DNA of 45,853 nt. It comes from an uncultured Oscillospiraceae bacterium (lineage in GTDB: Bacteria > Bacillota > Clostridia > Oscillospirales > Oscillospiraceae). Shown here in pieces: positions 30,170-37,988 of this stretch. Below the pieces are notes generated by a model. The model did not search any database. It had not been told where the DNA came from and was given only the letters and a program-made list of their open reading frames with translations. Positions within the stretch are counted from its first letter, which is position 1, and each line of letters starts with the position of its first letter. The position numbers were made by a program, and so were the translations under genes. The stretch lies in NCBI GenBank assembly GCA_900757655.1, contig CAAEOT010000015.1, positions 1 through 45,853 of the forward strand, written 5' to 3'.

Positions 30170-30853
30170 TCAGGTTTCTCCCATGGCGTAGACCATGTCC
30201 CAAAAGCGCAGGTCAAACAGACAGCATTTTTCAAAGATCTCGCAAAGATGCTGTATCGTTTCCTCATCGGCTGCTGCGCCAAGCGCGTCGATCCGGTCGA
30301 TGAGCGCCTGATTGGTCTGGCGGTATTCCTCCGAAACGTAGCCCGCGAACCACGCGCCGTAGCGCTCGTCCCGGAGCGCGTCCGGATAGCGCGTCACCAT
30401 CTCCTGCGCGATGTAAGCATAGCTCCATGAGCAGTTTAAGAGCGTCACAAGCCCGGTCAGCACGTCCCCGGCCTGCGCCTCGCAGAGCATGTAGTGGCTG
30501 TAGGCACTGTTGTCGATGTGCGTGCGCGCGCTGCGGATCTCTTCCTCCGTGACACCGAGGCGCCGCATATACGGGAGATGGGTGCGGAATGTCTCGCCGA
30601 TCGTGTTTGCCAGCTCCCCGCTCAGAAACCGGATCTGCTCGAAATCATCGGCCTTCTGGAGGATGGCTGCGAAGATCTTCACGTAATCTTTGAGGTAGAG
30701 ATAGTCCTGCAGCATGTAGTAGCGGAATTTTTCTGCTGGCAGCGTGCCGTCGGCCATCTGCGTCACGAACGGGTGGGTGAGATACCGCGGCCAGATGTCC
30801 TGCACGCACGCATGGAGCCGCTGCGAGAGCTTGCCGTCGTTATGCTCGCTCAT
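30170..30853 (-). CDS. tenA: TenA-family protein (thiaminase II / aminopyrimidine aminohydrolase-like)
   Basis: 227 aa, all-helical. FRYYMLQDYLYL carries the substrate Asp; NCSWSYAYI carries the nucleophile Cys141 and Tyr145. TenA salvages the pyrimidine half of degraded thiamine. In the C-terminal motif, where family members usually read Y-E-x-x-F-W, this protein reads FDLRFW (Asp214), so the catalytic Glu appears replaced by Asp; the alignment is by eye. It is coupled by a 4-bp overlap to a SAM methyltransferase. No thi genes or TPP riboswitch are seen nearby, so the substrate may differ. Confidence 0.88.
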   Translation of the reverse strand: MSEHNDGKLSQRLHACVQDIWPRYLTHPFVTQMADGTLPAEKFRYYMLQDYLYLKDYVKIFAAILQKADDFEQIRFLSGELANTIGETFRTHLPYMRRLGVTEEEIRSARTHIDNSAYSHYMLCEAQAGDVLTGLVTLLNCSWSYAYIAQEMVTRYPDALRDERYGAWFAGYVSEEYRQTNQALIDRIDALGAAADEETIQHLCEIFEKCCLFDLRFWDMVYAMGET

Positions 30854-31548
30854 TTGTGCGCGATGATCGCCACATAGCCGCCGCTCTGGTAGCCGGGCAC
30901 GACGTCCTCCACGACCTCGTTGGTGTACATGGGGTTGCGCAGCAGCGTCTGATAGAAGTCAAAATCGTGGAAGCCGAGCGCCTTGAGCGCGTCGATCTTC
31001 TCCTCCGTGGAGTGCCACACGCCGGCGCAGCACAGCTCCAGCGGATAGGGCAGCTGGGGCATGACGCCGTTAAGAGACGGGTGGTCAAATGTGCCGACAG
31101 CCTTGGCGAGCAGGTACATAAAGCCAAACGCGCTCTCTTTGGGCACGTCGAGGGAGATAAACTTTCCGTTCGGCTTGAGCGCCTTTTTGCAGACGTCAAA
31201 CGCGCGCGTCAGATCCTCCATATAGCTGGAGCTGCCGTTGAGATAGATCACGTCGTAGGCGTTCTCCTCCAGCTCGGCATCCTCGATCGCGCCGAATGCG
31301 ATCACGTTGATGCCGCGCTTTTGCGCGATTGCGCCCATATCGTGCGAGGGCTCGATGCCCTCGATGCCGCTGCAGTCGATCATGCTCTCGAACAGGCCGC
31401 TGCCGCAGCCGACGGAGAGCACGCGCTTGCCGGCAATGTCGCCGAGCGCCGTCTGGAACAGGCGCAGCTCACTCTGAAATAGGTTGTCGTTTTCCATAAA
31501 CCATGCGTCGTACTGCGCCGCATAGCCGTCAAATTTCGGTTTCATCAT
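30850..31548 (-). CDS. Class I SAM-dependent methyltransferase, tenA partner
   Basis: 232 aa. SAM-binding motif I VLSVGCGSGLFES (about 40-52), acidic motif II IEGIEPS and motif IV DVIYLNGSSSYM, followed by a C-terminal half with FDHPSLNGVMPQLPYPLE. It resembles UbiE/Methyltransf_11 proteins of unknown target. ATG at 31548 follows AAAGGA. It is the first gene of the unit with tenA (ATGA overlap) and perhaps the DNA methylase. A small-molecule substrate is likely, but no specific function can be given. Confidence 0.82.
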   Translation of the reverse strand: MMKPKFDGYAAQYDAWFMENDNLFQSELRLFQTALGDIAGKRVLSVGCGSGLFESMIDCSGIEGIEPSHDMGAIAQKRGINVIAFGAIEDAELEENAYDVIYLNGSSSYMEDLTRAFDVCKKALKPNGKFISLDVPKESAFGFMYLLAKAVGTFDHPSLNGVMPQLPYPLELCCAGVWHSTEEKIDALKALGFHDFDFYQTLLRNPMYTNEVVEDVVPGYQSGGYVAIIAHK

Positions 31549-31624
31549 CAAAGATCCTTTCTGGGTATCATTTCGTTGCTGCAGCCGGCAGACGTACCGC
31601 GCGGACAAAAATCAACGTTTTTTC

Positions 31625-31653
31625 ATTATAGCATACATGTGTTTGGCCTGCAA
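31625..31653 (-). promoter_or_regulatory. Promoter of methyltransferase-tenA operon
   Basis: Minus-strand -35 TTGCAG (31648-31653), 17-bp spacer, -10 TATAAT (31625-31630). The leader of about 75 nt shows no thiamine (THI-box) motifs. Confidence 0.75.
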
Positions 31654-31690
31654 TCCCGCAATATCAGCGTCTAAAAGGAAAGCGGGAAAA

Positions 31691-31726
31691 ACCACCGGCA
31701 GGCATCCGAAGATGCCTGCCGGTGGT
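31691..31726 (-). terminator. Terminator of the propeller-like gene
   Basis: Perfect 16-bp stem ACCACCGGCAGGCATC / GATGCCTGCCGGTGGT with a 4-nt loop, followed on minus by TTTT. Confidence 0.85.
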
Positions 31727-31798
31727 TGCGAAGGCGCACTTCCATTCACAGTTTCACAACGATGGAAGCGGGATTCTCGTTCCTCTCCGGGAGGGGAA

Positions 31799-32479
31799 TC
31801 AGCTGCCAGCCGCTTCATATACCTCTTTTAGGCTTAACTTTTCATCAAGGTCACAGAAACACCATTCGAGAGTTTTTTCTGTGAACCCGCTCAATTCCCA
31901 ATGTTTGTATATTGCCAGATAATCATATTGCTTTTGGCTGATGAAATGGATGTCTTGAAGGGTCTGGCTCTCTGTATTAAAAATCGCAATGAAGTCACGA
32001 TCACGCACCCCCATATCATTACGCACATAGCCCAACAGATAGCACGTGCCGGTTTTCTCGTCAAACTCCAGATGTCTTAGTACGGTTCGCACATCTTCAG
32101 CAAACAGTGTGCTTACTTTTGTGAAGGTGTTTGTCTCATAAACCCCAAGCTGAGTTCTTAAAGAAGTGATGGGCTTCTCGATATTGTAAAAAAAGCTGCC
32201 GTTGGGCGAAAAGCAAAATCCTTCATCCTGTGCGCCAATCCTGGTGATCGTGATCCGTTTTAGCAGACAGAGGGAGTCCAGATCATAAAACCCCAGGCGC
32301 CCTTCTGTGGACTTCACGGCGATGATATTCTTTCCCGGCATAAAAGCGGCTGTATACGCATAGGGGATATCGCGGAATTTCGCAAGCTCATTTCCTGCTT
32401 TATCATATATATAAACCGTTCTGCCGCTGCAGCCCACCTGATAAGACTCGTTTTGATAAAAGCTCCAAAATCTTCTCAT
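31799..32479 (-). CDS. Hypothetical protein, WD40/beta-propeller-like, AT-rich
   Basis: 226 aa, no signal peptide or membrane helix. Repeating beta-rich blocks of about 40 residues (VGCSGRTVYIYDKAGNELAK; IAVKSTEGRLGFYDLDSLCL; FSPNGSFFYNIEK; FDEKTGTCYLLGYV; DFIAIFNTESQTLQ) suggest a small, partial beta-propeller. I do not recognise a family. It is distinctly more AT-rich than its neighbours and lies just downstream of tRNA-Ser on the same strand, consistent with acquisition at a tRNA locus. AAAGGAG precedes the ATG; the promoter is TTGCGC (32547-32552), 16 bp, TATAAT (32525-32530). Confidence 0.7.
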   Translation of the reverse strand: MRRFWSFYQNESYQVGCSGRTVYIYDKAGNELAKFRDIPYAYTAAFMPGKNIIAVKSTEGRLGFYDLDSLCLLKRITITRIGAQDEGFCFSPNGSFFYNIEKPITSLRTQLGVYETNTFTKVSTLFAEDVRTVLRHLEFDEKTGTCYLLGYVRNDMGVRDRDFIAIFNTESQTLQDIHFISQKQYDYLAIYKHWELSGFTEKTLEWCFCDLDEKLSLKEVYEAAGS

Positions 32480-32524
32480 GCGAACGCTCCTTTTTCGATG
32501 CGCAAATTCTCGATTATTTCATTC

Positions 32525-32552
32525 ATTATAGCATCAAATGGGGAAGGCGCAA
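32525..32552 (-). promoter_or_regulatory. Promoter of the propeller-like gene
   Basis: Minus-strand -35 TTGCGC (32547-32552), 16-bp spacer, -10 TATAAT (32525-32530). Confidence 0.65.
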
Positions 32553-32563
32553 GAAATGGCATA

Positions 32564-32598
32564 AAAAATCCACCGTAATTCGATCGAATTACGGTGGA
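32564..32598 (-). terminator. Terminator of tRNA-Ser
   Basis: Perfect 30-bp palindrome (32569-32598; arms TCCACCGTAATTCGA) directly after the tRNA, followed on minus by a T-run. Confidence 0.85.
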
Positions 32599-32602
32599 CT
32601 TG

Positions 32603-32695
32603 TGGCGGAGAAGGAGGGATTCGAACCCTCGATACCCTTGTGGGGTATACACGATTTCCAATCGTGCGCGCTCGACCAGGCTACGCGACTTCTCC
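32603..32695 (-). tRNA. tRNA-Ser (anticodon GGA)
   Basis: A 93-nt class II tRNA including encoded CCA. Acceptor GGAGAAG/CTTCTCC; anticodon stem CACGA/TCGTG with loop TTGGAAA (anticodon GGA); long variable arm TACCC...GGGTA; T arm GAGGG TTCGAAT CCCTC. Confidence 0.95.
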
Positions 32696-32739
32696 ACGTT
32701 CTGTTCGGGTTGCTTTCATTTCAAATTGTCAGCTTGCAT

Positions 32740-32768
32740 ATTATAATCAAGATTCGTCATAAAGTCAA
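32740..32768 (-). promoter_or_regulatory. Promoter of tRNA-Ser
   Basis: Minus-strand -35 TTGACT (32763-32768), 17-bp spacer, -10 TATAAT (32740-32745), 45 bp before the mature 5' end. Confidence 0.8.
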
Positions 32769-32809
32769 GTACCATTTTGAAAGAAACGCATTTTTTGCGC
32801 GGATTTGTT

Positions 32810-33298
32810 TCAGCCCAGCAGACAGGCGAGCAGATTTCGCACGCTTTGGGCGTGGCAGCGGTCCTGCTGCGCCATGGCGGTCAGCGTTTCCCGGAGCGGG
32901 GACGGCGCGGTGTCTGCCGCCGCGTCGAGCCGCTGCGCCAGCGCGAGCTCCTGCGTATAGACGCAGCGAAGATCCTGCGCCGCCGTACCCAGACGCGGGC
33001 AGGCGGCGGGCGGGACGCAGCGCTCGCCCGTGTGCAGGAAATATTCCACCTGCAGCTCCTTCTGGTGCGCTCGCTCCTGTGCCGCGATGCCGAGCAGCTG
33101 CTGGTGCCCGGTGCGGATGCGCTGTGCAAGCGCTGTGTAAAACGCGGCCCCAGCCGCCTTGGCGCGGATGCACTCGGCGAGCAGATCGGTCAGCGTGTCG
33201 GCCTCCGGCGGTGCGGCCGCGGGCGCGTCTGTGCTGCCCGCCACACGCTGCCAGACGCGTTGAAATGTGCGGTTGTCAAGAAAAACGGAATCCTGCAT
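32810..33298 (-). CDS. Ferritin-like di-iron domain protein
   Basis: 162 aa from the ATG at 33298, which has GGGGG eight bases upstream; a GTG five codons earlier is an alternative. Four predicted helices carry the ferritin-like pattern: E in LLAECIRAKAAGAAFY, E-x-x-H in AAQERAHQKEL, E in VYTQELALA, and D-x-x-H in AQQDRCHAQS, where Glu is usual at the last metal position. The family includes rubrerythrin-like and unknown oxygen-stress proteins. There is no rubredoxin domain. It is divergent from rsmE. Confidence 0.75.
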   Translation of the reverse strand: MQDSVFLDNRTFQRVWQRVAGSTDAPAAAPPEADTLTDLLAECIRAKAAGAAFYTALAQRIRTGHQQLLGIAAQERAHQKELQVEYFLHTGERCVPPAACPRLGTAAQDLRCVYTQELALAQRLDAAADTAPSPLRETLTAMAQQDRCHAQSVRNLLACLLG

Positions 33299-33331
33299 CG
33301 TCCATACCCCCACACCATGCTATGGCCCGGC

Positions 33332-33360
33332 TTGCAAAAACGTGCGAAGTGTGCCATAAT
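33332..33360 (+). promoter_or_regulatory. Promoter of rsmE
   Basis: -35 TTGCAA (33332-33337), 17-bp spacer, -10 CATAAT (33355-33360), 34 bp before the ATG. Confidence 0.6.
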
Positions 33361-33394
33361 CACGGCAGAGACTTTTCCATCGGAGGCGACCATC

Positions 33395-34126
33395 ATGGCT
33401 CGATTTTTCATAGCAGGCACCAACTTCCCGAACGGCCGGGCGATCATCCGCGGCCGCGACGCCGACCATATCCGCGTGCTGCGCCTGCGCGCGGGGGACG
33501 ATATTGTCATCTGCGACGGGGCGGGGCGCGACTATAAGTGCCGCCTGGTGCAGACGCTGGAGCACGAGGCCGAGGCCGAGGTCATCGAGGTCGTGCCGTG
33601 CAAGGCAGAGCCCACCGTGCGCACGACGGTGTTTGCCGGCCTGCCGAAGGGCGAACGCAGCGACTTTCTCGTGCAGAAGTGCACGGAGGCCGGCGCTGCC
33701 GAGATCGTGTTTTTCTCCTGCACACGCTGTGTGGCCAAGGCGGTGAACATGGAAAAGAAGCTCGAGCGCTGGCAGCGCATTGCCGAGGAGGCGGCCAAGC
33801 AGTCCGGCCGCGGCATCATCCCGCAGGTGCGCTATGAGGCAGACTTCGTCGCCGTGCTCAACGGCGCGCTGCACACGGATCTGCCGCTGTTCATGTACGA
33901 GACCGGCGAGCGTGAGACAATCCGCGACGCGATCGAGCACACTGCGCAGCCCATCGCATCGGCGGCCATCATCACGGGACCGGAGGGTGGCTTTGCCGAG
34001 TTCGAGGCCGACATGGCCCGCAAGCTCGGCATGCACATCTGCTCCATGGGCGAGCGGATCCTGCGGTGCGAGACGGCACCGGTCGTCGCGCTCACGGCGT
34101 TGATGTACGGCACCGGCAATTTGTGA
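33395..34126 (+). CDS. rsmE: 16S rRNA (uracil-1498-N3)-methyltransferase RsmE
   Basis: 243 aa. An N-terminal PUA-like domain (MARFFIAGT..., HIRVLRLRAGDDIVICDGAG) precedes a SPOUT knot domain with ITGPEGGFAEFE and MGERILRCETAPVVALTAL, the deep trefoil-knot SAM site. It methylates N3 of U1498 in the decoding centre. ATG at 33395 follows CGGAGG; a longer upstream frame runs through the ferritin-like gene and is rejected. In many genomes it neighbours prmA or dnaJ; here it stands alone. Confidence 0.95.
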   Translation: MARFFIAGTNFPNGRAIIRGRDADHIRVLRLRAGDDIVICDGAGRDYKCRLVQTLEHEAEAEVIEVVPCKAEPTVRTTVFAGLPKGERSDFLVQKCTEAGAAEIVFFSCTRCVAKAVNMEKKLERWQRIAEEAAKQSGRGIIPQVRYEADFVAVLNGALHTDLPLFMYETGERETIRDAIEHTAQPIASAAIITGPEGGFAEFEADMARKLGMHICSMGERILRCETAPVVALTALMYGTGNL

Positions 34127-34146
34127 ACTTTTTTTGAAGCAGGGGG

Positions 34147-34176
34147 TTGACAAGCCCTATCTGCGTATGCAATAAT
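34147..34176 (+). promoter_or_regulatory. Promoter of riboswitch-symporter unit
   Basis: -35 TTGACA (34147-34152), 18-bp spacer, -10 AATAAT (34171-34176), about 70 bp before the aptamer. Confidence 0.6.
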
Positions 34177-34240
34177 ACTCCACGCAATCAAATAAATATC
34201 CGTCGAAACCTCAAGGATCGGCCCGGCCGAGACTGGAGGC

Positions 34241-34324
34241 GGAGGAACTCTGGAGAATCCCGTATGAAAGCGGGTGCCGAAGGTGCAAGGCGAAAGCCGA
34301 ATCTCTCAGGCAAAAGGACAGAGC
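34241..34324 (+). promoter_or_regulatory. Glycine riboswitch aptamer (single)
   Basis: The conserved core GCCGAAGGTGCAA, CTCTCAGGCAAAAGGACAGAG (in two parts) and P1 pairing CTCTG (34248-34252) with CAGAG (34319-34323) match the glycine (gcvT) aptamer. Only one aptamer is present, a singlet, as is common in front of sodium-dependent amino-acid symporters. The 8-mer CTCTGGAG of the P1 5' side recurs at 34364-34371, against the terminator stem. Confidence 0.92.
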
Positions 34325-34370
34325 GAGTGCCCGACATGTGCGGGCGTTCAGGCGCTGTTTGTTCTCTGGA

Positions 34371-34400
34371 GCTGCTGGTCAAAACGACCGGCAGCTTTTT
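34371..34400 (+). terminator. Riboswitch expression-platform terminator
   Basis: GCTGCTGGTC / GACCGGCAGC stem (one T-G pair), loop AAAAC, then TTTTT. It lies 36 bp before the symporter ATG, so glycine binding controls read-through. Confidence 0.85.
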
Positions 34401-34435
34401 GCTTTGCAAAAATTCAATGCAGAGGGAGAAACAAC

Positions 34436-35827
34436 ATGGATACCTTACTCAAAATCGTGCAGACCATCAACATGTACCTGTCAGACTATGTGCTGATCAT
34501 CCTGCTCCTCGGCGCGGGTCTGTATTTCACCATCCGCACGAAGTTCGTGCAGGTGCGCTGCTTCGGCGAGGGCTGGCGGCGCTTCTTCGGTGAGTTCAGC
34601 CTCAACGGCGAGAAGCACAAATCCGGCATGAGTTCGTTCCAGGCGCTGGCGACGGCCGTCGCGGCGCAGGTCGGCACCGGCAACATCGTCGGCGCCTGCG
34701 GCGCGATCCTCATCGGCGGCCCCGGCGCAATCTTCTGGATGTGGATCATCGCGTTCTTCGGCATGGCGACGATCTATGCCGAGGCGGTGCTCGCGCAGGA
34801 GACACGCGTGGTCGAGCCCGACGGCACGGTCCTCGGCGGTCCGGTGTATTACATCAAGCGCGCGTTCCCGAACGGCTTCGGCAAGTTCCTGGCCGGCTTC
34901 TTCGCGGTCGCGATCATTCTGGCGCTCGGCTTCATGGGCTCCATGGTGCAGTCCAACTCCATCGGTGAGGCGTGCCAGAACGCGTTCCACATCCCGAGCT
35001 GGGTCATGGGCCTGATCGTTTCCGCCATCGCGGCGTTCATCTTCATCGGCGGCGTGCAGCGCATCGCCTCCGTCACGGAAAAGATCGTGCCGATCATGGC
35101 CTGCCTGTATCTGCTCGGCGGCCTGATCGTGCTCATTGCCCGCATCCGCTACGTGCCGGAGACCTTCGGCATGATCTTCAAGTACGCATTCGCGCCGCAG
35201 TCCATCATCGGCGGCGGCATCGGCTACGCGCTCAAGACGGCCATCAGCCAGGGCGCCAAGCGCGGCCTGTTCTCGAACGAGGCCGGCATGGGCTCCACGC
35301 CGCATGCGCACGCGCTGGCCAATGTCAAGTGCCCGCACGAGCAGGGCACGGTCGCGATGATCGGCGTGTTTATCGACACGTTCGTTGTCCTGACCATGAC
35401 GGCGCTGGTCGTCATCTGTACGCTCTACGCCGGCAACGGCCCGCTGGCCCACGGCGCGGTCGACGGCATCTCCAAGACGAACATGGCGCAGCTCGCGTTC
35501 TCGAGCGTGTTCGGCGAGACGCTCGGCAATGCGTTCGTGGCCATCTGCCTGCTGTTTTTTGCGTTCTCGACGATCGTCGGCTGGAACCTCTTCGGCCGCA
35601 TCAATGTTAACTATCTCTTCGGCAAGAAGGCGAACCTTGCTTATTCCATCATCGCCATCATCTTCATCTTCCTCGGCTCCTGCCTGTCCAACGATCTTGT
35701 CTGGGAGCTGACGGACATGTTCAACCAGCTCATGGTGCTGCCGAACATGATCGCGCTCGTTGCGCTCTCCGGCATCGTAGCCGTGGCCGCGCGCAAGTAC
35801 AATGACGAGCACGAGCTGCGCAAGTAA
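34436..35827 (+). CDS. Sodium:alanine/glycine symporter (AGCS family)
   Basis: 463 aa with about eleven transmembrane helices. AGCS blocks are FQALATAVAAQVGTGNIVGA, the helix with GGPGAIFWMWIIAFFGMATIYAEA, LGGPVYYI, and the C-terminal SNEAGMGSTPHAHA with the conserved N-E-A-G-x-G-S. These carriers import alanine or glycine with Na+. Control by the glycine riboswitch upstream points to glycine as effector and probable substrate. ATG at 34436 follows AGGGAG. Glycine uptake fits with a Stickland or glycine-cleavage metabolism, whose genes are not in this window. Confidence 0.94.
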   Translation: MDTLLKIVQTINMYLSDYVLIILLLGAGLYFTIRTKFVQVRCFGEGWRRFFGEFSLNGEKHKSGMSSFQALATAVAAQVGTGNIVGACGAILIGGPGAIFWMWIIAFFGMATIYAEAVLAQETRVVEPDGTVLGGPVYYIKRAFPNGFGKFLAGFFAVAIILALGFMGSMVQSNSIGEACQNAFHIPSWVMGLIVSAIAAFIFIGGVQRIASVTEKIVPIMACLYLLGGLIVLIARIRYVPETFGMIFKYAFAPQSIIGGGIGYALKTAISQGAKRGLFSNEAGMGSTPHAHALANVKCPHEQGTVAMIGVFIDTFVVLTMTALVVICTLYAGNGPLAHGAVDGISKTNMAQLAFSSVFGETLGNAFVAICLLFFAFSTIVGWNLFGRINVNYLFGKKANLAYSIIAIIFIFLGSCLSNDLVWELTDMFNQLMVLPNMIALVALSGIVAVAARKYNDEHELRK

Positions 35828-35840
35828 TTTCGCATACAGC

Positions 35841-35877
35841 AAACTGCCCTGCACCGATCGGTGCAGGGCAGTTTTTT
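35841..35877. terminator. Terminator between symporter and pepD
   Basis: AAACTGCCCTGCACC-GATC-GGTGCAGGGCAGTTT, followed by TTT. Serves both convergent genes. Confidence 0.92.
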
Positions 35878-35884
35878 GCTTTGC

Positions 35885-37324
35885 TTATTTGCAGCGGCGC
35901 AGCACCTCGAGCGTGTAGCGCCAGACACGCTGTACGGAGGCGATGTGCATCCGCTCGCGGCAGGTGTGGATCTCCGTCAGATCCGGACCGAAGGACACGC
36001 AGTCGAGCCCCGGCAGCTTTCCGGCGAACAGCCCGCACTCGACGCCCGCGTGGATGGCTTCCACTTTCGGGTCGCGGCCATATTGCTCGCGAAAGACGGC
36101 GACCATGCGCTCTCGCAGGGGCGAGTCCTTGCGGTATTCCCATGCGGGATAGTCGCCCGAGACGGTCACCGTGCCGCCGAGCTGCGCCATCAGGCAGCGC
36201 AGGCGCGCGACGAGCATCTCCTTTTGCGTGGCCACGCTGCTGCGCACGCAGAACGACGCCTGCACGGTGTTTGCATCCGTTGTCAGGATGCCGAGATTCA
36301 GCGATGTCTGCACAAGGCCCGGAATGTCCCTGCTCATGGCCTGGACGCCGTTCGGCAGGCAGCAGAGCATGCACACCGCGCGCTGCGTGGATGCCTCGTC
36401 CATCGGCAGCTGCTGCGGCCGGGCTGCGTCAGAGCGCACAAACACATCCGGGTCGGCGGCCGCGCATTCGTGCCGGAGCGCAGCGTCCATATCCGAGATG
36501 GCCGCCTGCGCGGCGGCAGCATCAGTCACTATAATGACGGCCCGGCTCTCGCGCGGGATGGCGTTGTCCTTCAGACCGCCGGCGACGGAGACGAGCCGCA
36601 GCGGCGTGCGCTCGCTGACGGCGTACAGTACGCGGCCCATGAGCAGATTCGCGTTGCCGCGGCCCTTGTCAATCTCCGTGCCGGAGTGACCGCCGAGCAG
36701 GCCGCCGACCGTGACGGTCAGCGCCGTGCCGGAAAACGGCGCGTGCGTGACCGGCAGCGTGCACACGGACACGTTGCCGCCGGCGCAGCTGACGGTGAGC
36801 ACGCCCTCGTCCTCGGAGTCGAGGTTGAGCATCGTGCGGCCCTTGAGCACGGAAGCGTCCAGCGCGGCCGCGCCGAGCATGCCGGTCTCCTCGTCGACGG
36901 TGATGACGACCTCGAGCGGGGGATGCGGGATGTCGTCCGCATCCAGGATCGCCAGCGCCATGGCCACGGCAATGCCGTCGTCCCCGCCGAGCGTTGTGCC
37001 GCGCGCGCCGATCGTGTCGCCGTCTACGAAGAGGTCCAGCCCCTCGCAGGCCATGTCCTTCGTGCAGTCCGGCGCGGTCTCGCAGACCATGTCCATATGC
37101 CCCTGCAGGATGACCGGGGCGGCGGATTCATACCCCGGCGTGCCGGGAGAGAAGATGACGATGTTGTTGTGCGCGTCCTGAATGCAGCGCAGATGATGTT
37201 CGGCCGCAAAGAGAACGAGATGATCGCTGATTTCTTTCGTGTTGCCGGAGCCATGCGGGATGGCGCACAGCTGCTCAAAATAGGAAAACACGGCTTGCGG
37301 CTCCAGATGATCGAGAATGGGCAT
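35885..37324 (-). CDS. pepD: Aminoacyl-histidine dipeptidase (PepD, M20 family)
   Basis: 479 aa, full length. Zn ligands are visible: H in ILQGHMDMV, D in LGGDDGIAV, E-E in TVDEETGMLGA, D in LNLDSEDEG and the terminal H in EIHTCRER; HAGVECGLF is also conserved. M20C dipeptidases cleave X-His and other unspecific dipeptides in the cytosol, releasing amino acids for fermentation. ATG at 37324 follows AAAGGAG. It lies 64 bp behind the TetR gene with a hairpin between; cotranscription is uncertain. Confidence 0.94.
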   Translation of the reverse strand: MPILDHLEPQAVFSYFEQLCAIPHGSGNTKEISDHLVLFAAEHHLRCIQDAHNNIVIFSPGTPGYESAAPVILQGHMDMVCETAPDCTKDMACEGLDLFVDGDTIGARGTTLGGDDGIAVAMALAILDADDIPHPPLEVVITVDEETGMLGAAALDASVLKGRTMLNLDSEDEGVLTVSCAGGNVSVCTLPVTHAPFSGTALTVTVGGLLGGHSGTEIDKGRGNANLLMGRVLYAVSERTPLRLVSVAGGLKDNAIPRESRAVIIVTDAAAAQAAISDMDAALRHECAAADPDVFVRSDAARPQQLPMDEASTQRAVCMLCCLPNGVQAMSRDIPGLVQTSLNLGILTTDANTVQASFCVRSSVATQKEMLVARLRCLMAQLGGTVTVSGDYPAWEYRKDSPLRERMVAVFREQYGRDPKVEAIHAGVECGLFAGKLPGLDCVSFGPDLTEIHTCRERMHIASVQRVWRYTLEVLRRCK

Positions 37325-37352
37325 GACAAAGCTCCTTTGCTGGTGAAATGAA

Positions 37353-37382
37353 CCCGGCGGACACACGACCGTGCCCGCCGGG
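37353..37382 (-). terminator. Hairpin between TetR gene and pepD
   Basis: CCCGGCGG / CCGCCGGG stem with a poor T-tract on minus; partial terminator at best. Confidence 0.4.
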
Positions 37383-37388
37383 GGATGG

Positions 37389-37955
37389 TTAGACTTCGAC
37401 CGGGATCTGTACCCGGGACAGGGAGGCACGGATGTTGCCGGTGAACAGCAGGCTCAAACGGCGGATCTGCGCCTCGAGATCCTCTTTCATGCCGTTTTCG
37501 AGCCATTCATAGAAAATGTCCGTGATGCCGAAGCGGTAGAGGTCACACACGAGCTTTTTGTCCTGCGCGCTCACGCGCAGACCGCGGGCCTGTTCCTCCA
37601 CATAGCTGTGCATCATTTCCCCGGAAATGCGGTCGACGTGCTTTTCCAGCTCCAGGCGGTGCGAGGAGGTGTAGATATGATAGATCGCGCGTTTGTGCTC
37701 CCGCGCAAAGCGGGTGGCGGAGATCATGCATTCCTCCCAGCTGCCGGTTGCTTCGAATTCGTCGAGCGCGCGCTCAGTCTCGCGGCGCAGGATGGTATCG
37801 AGCAGTTCATACAGGTCGGAGTAATGATAATAAAACGTCCGGCGGGTGATCTGACATTCGTCCACGAGCTGCGTTACGGTGATCTTGTCAAACGGTTGTT
37901 CGGACAGCAGCTTCAGGAATGTATCCTGGATGGCGGCCTCGGTCAAATGTGCCAA
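37389..37955 (-). CDS. TetR-family regulator (DhaS-like)
   Basis: 188 aa. The N-terminal HTH (LTEAAIQDTFLKLLSEQPFDKITVTQLVDECQITRRTFYYHYSDLYEL, split here only as description) is typical of the DhaS/TetR_C_7 group, with RRTFYYHY as recognition helix. The C-terminal half (80-185) is helical and binds an unknown effector. I prefer the TTG at 37955, seven bases after AGGTGGG; a GTG at 37967 would overlap that ribosome site. It follows the acyltransferase gene by 33 bp and probably controls the glycosyltransferase-acyltransferase unit. Confidence 0.85.
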   Translation of the reverse strand: MAHLTEAAIQDTFLKLLSEQPFDKITVTQLVDECQITRRTFYYHYSDLYELLDTILRRETERALDEFEATGSWEECMISATRFAREHKRAIYHIYTSSHRLELEKHVDRISGEMMHSYVEEQARGLRVSAQDKKLVCDLYRFGITDIFYEWLENGMKEDLEAQIRRLSLLFTGNIRASLSRVQIPVEV

Positions 37956-37988
37956 GCGGGATCCCACCTTTCTGGTCGTGCGGCGCGG

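Noticed and set aside
31549..31680. TPP riboswitch upstream of the tenA unit
   Set aside because: None of the conserved THI-box segments (such as CTGAGA) is present in the leader.
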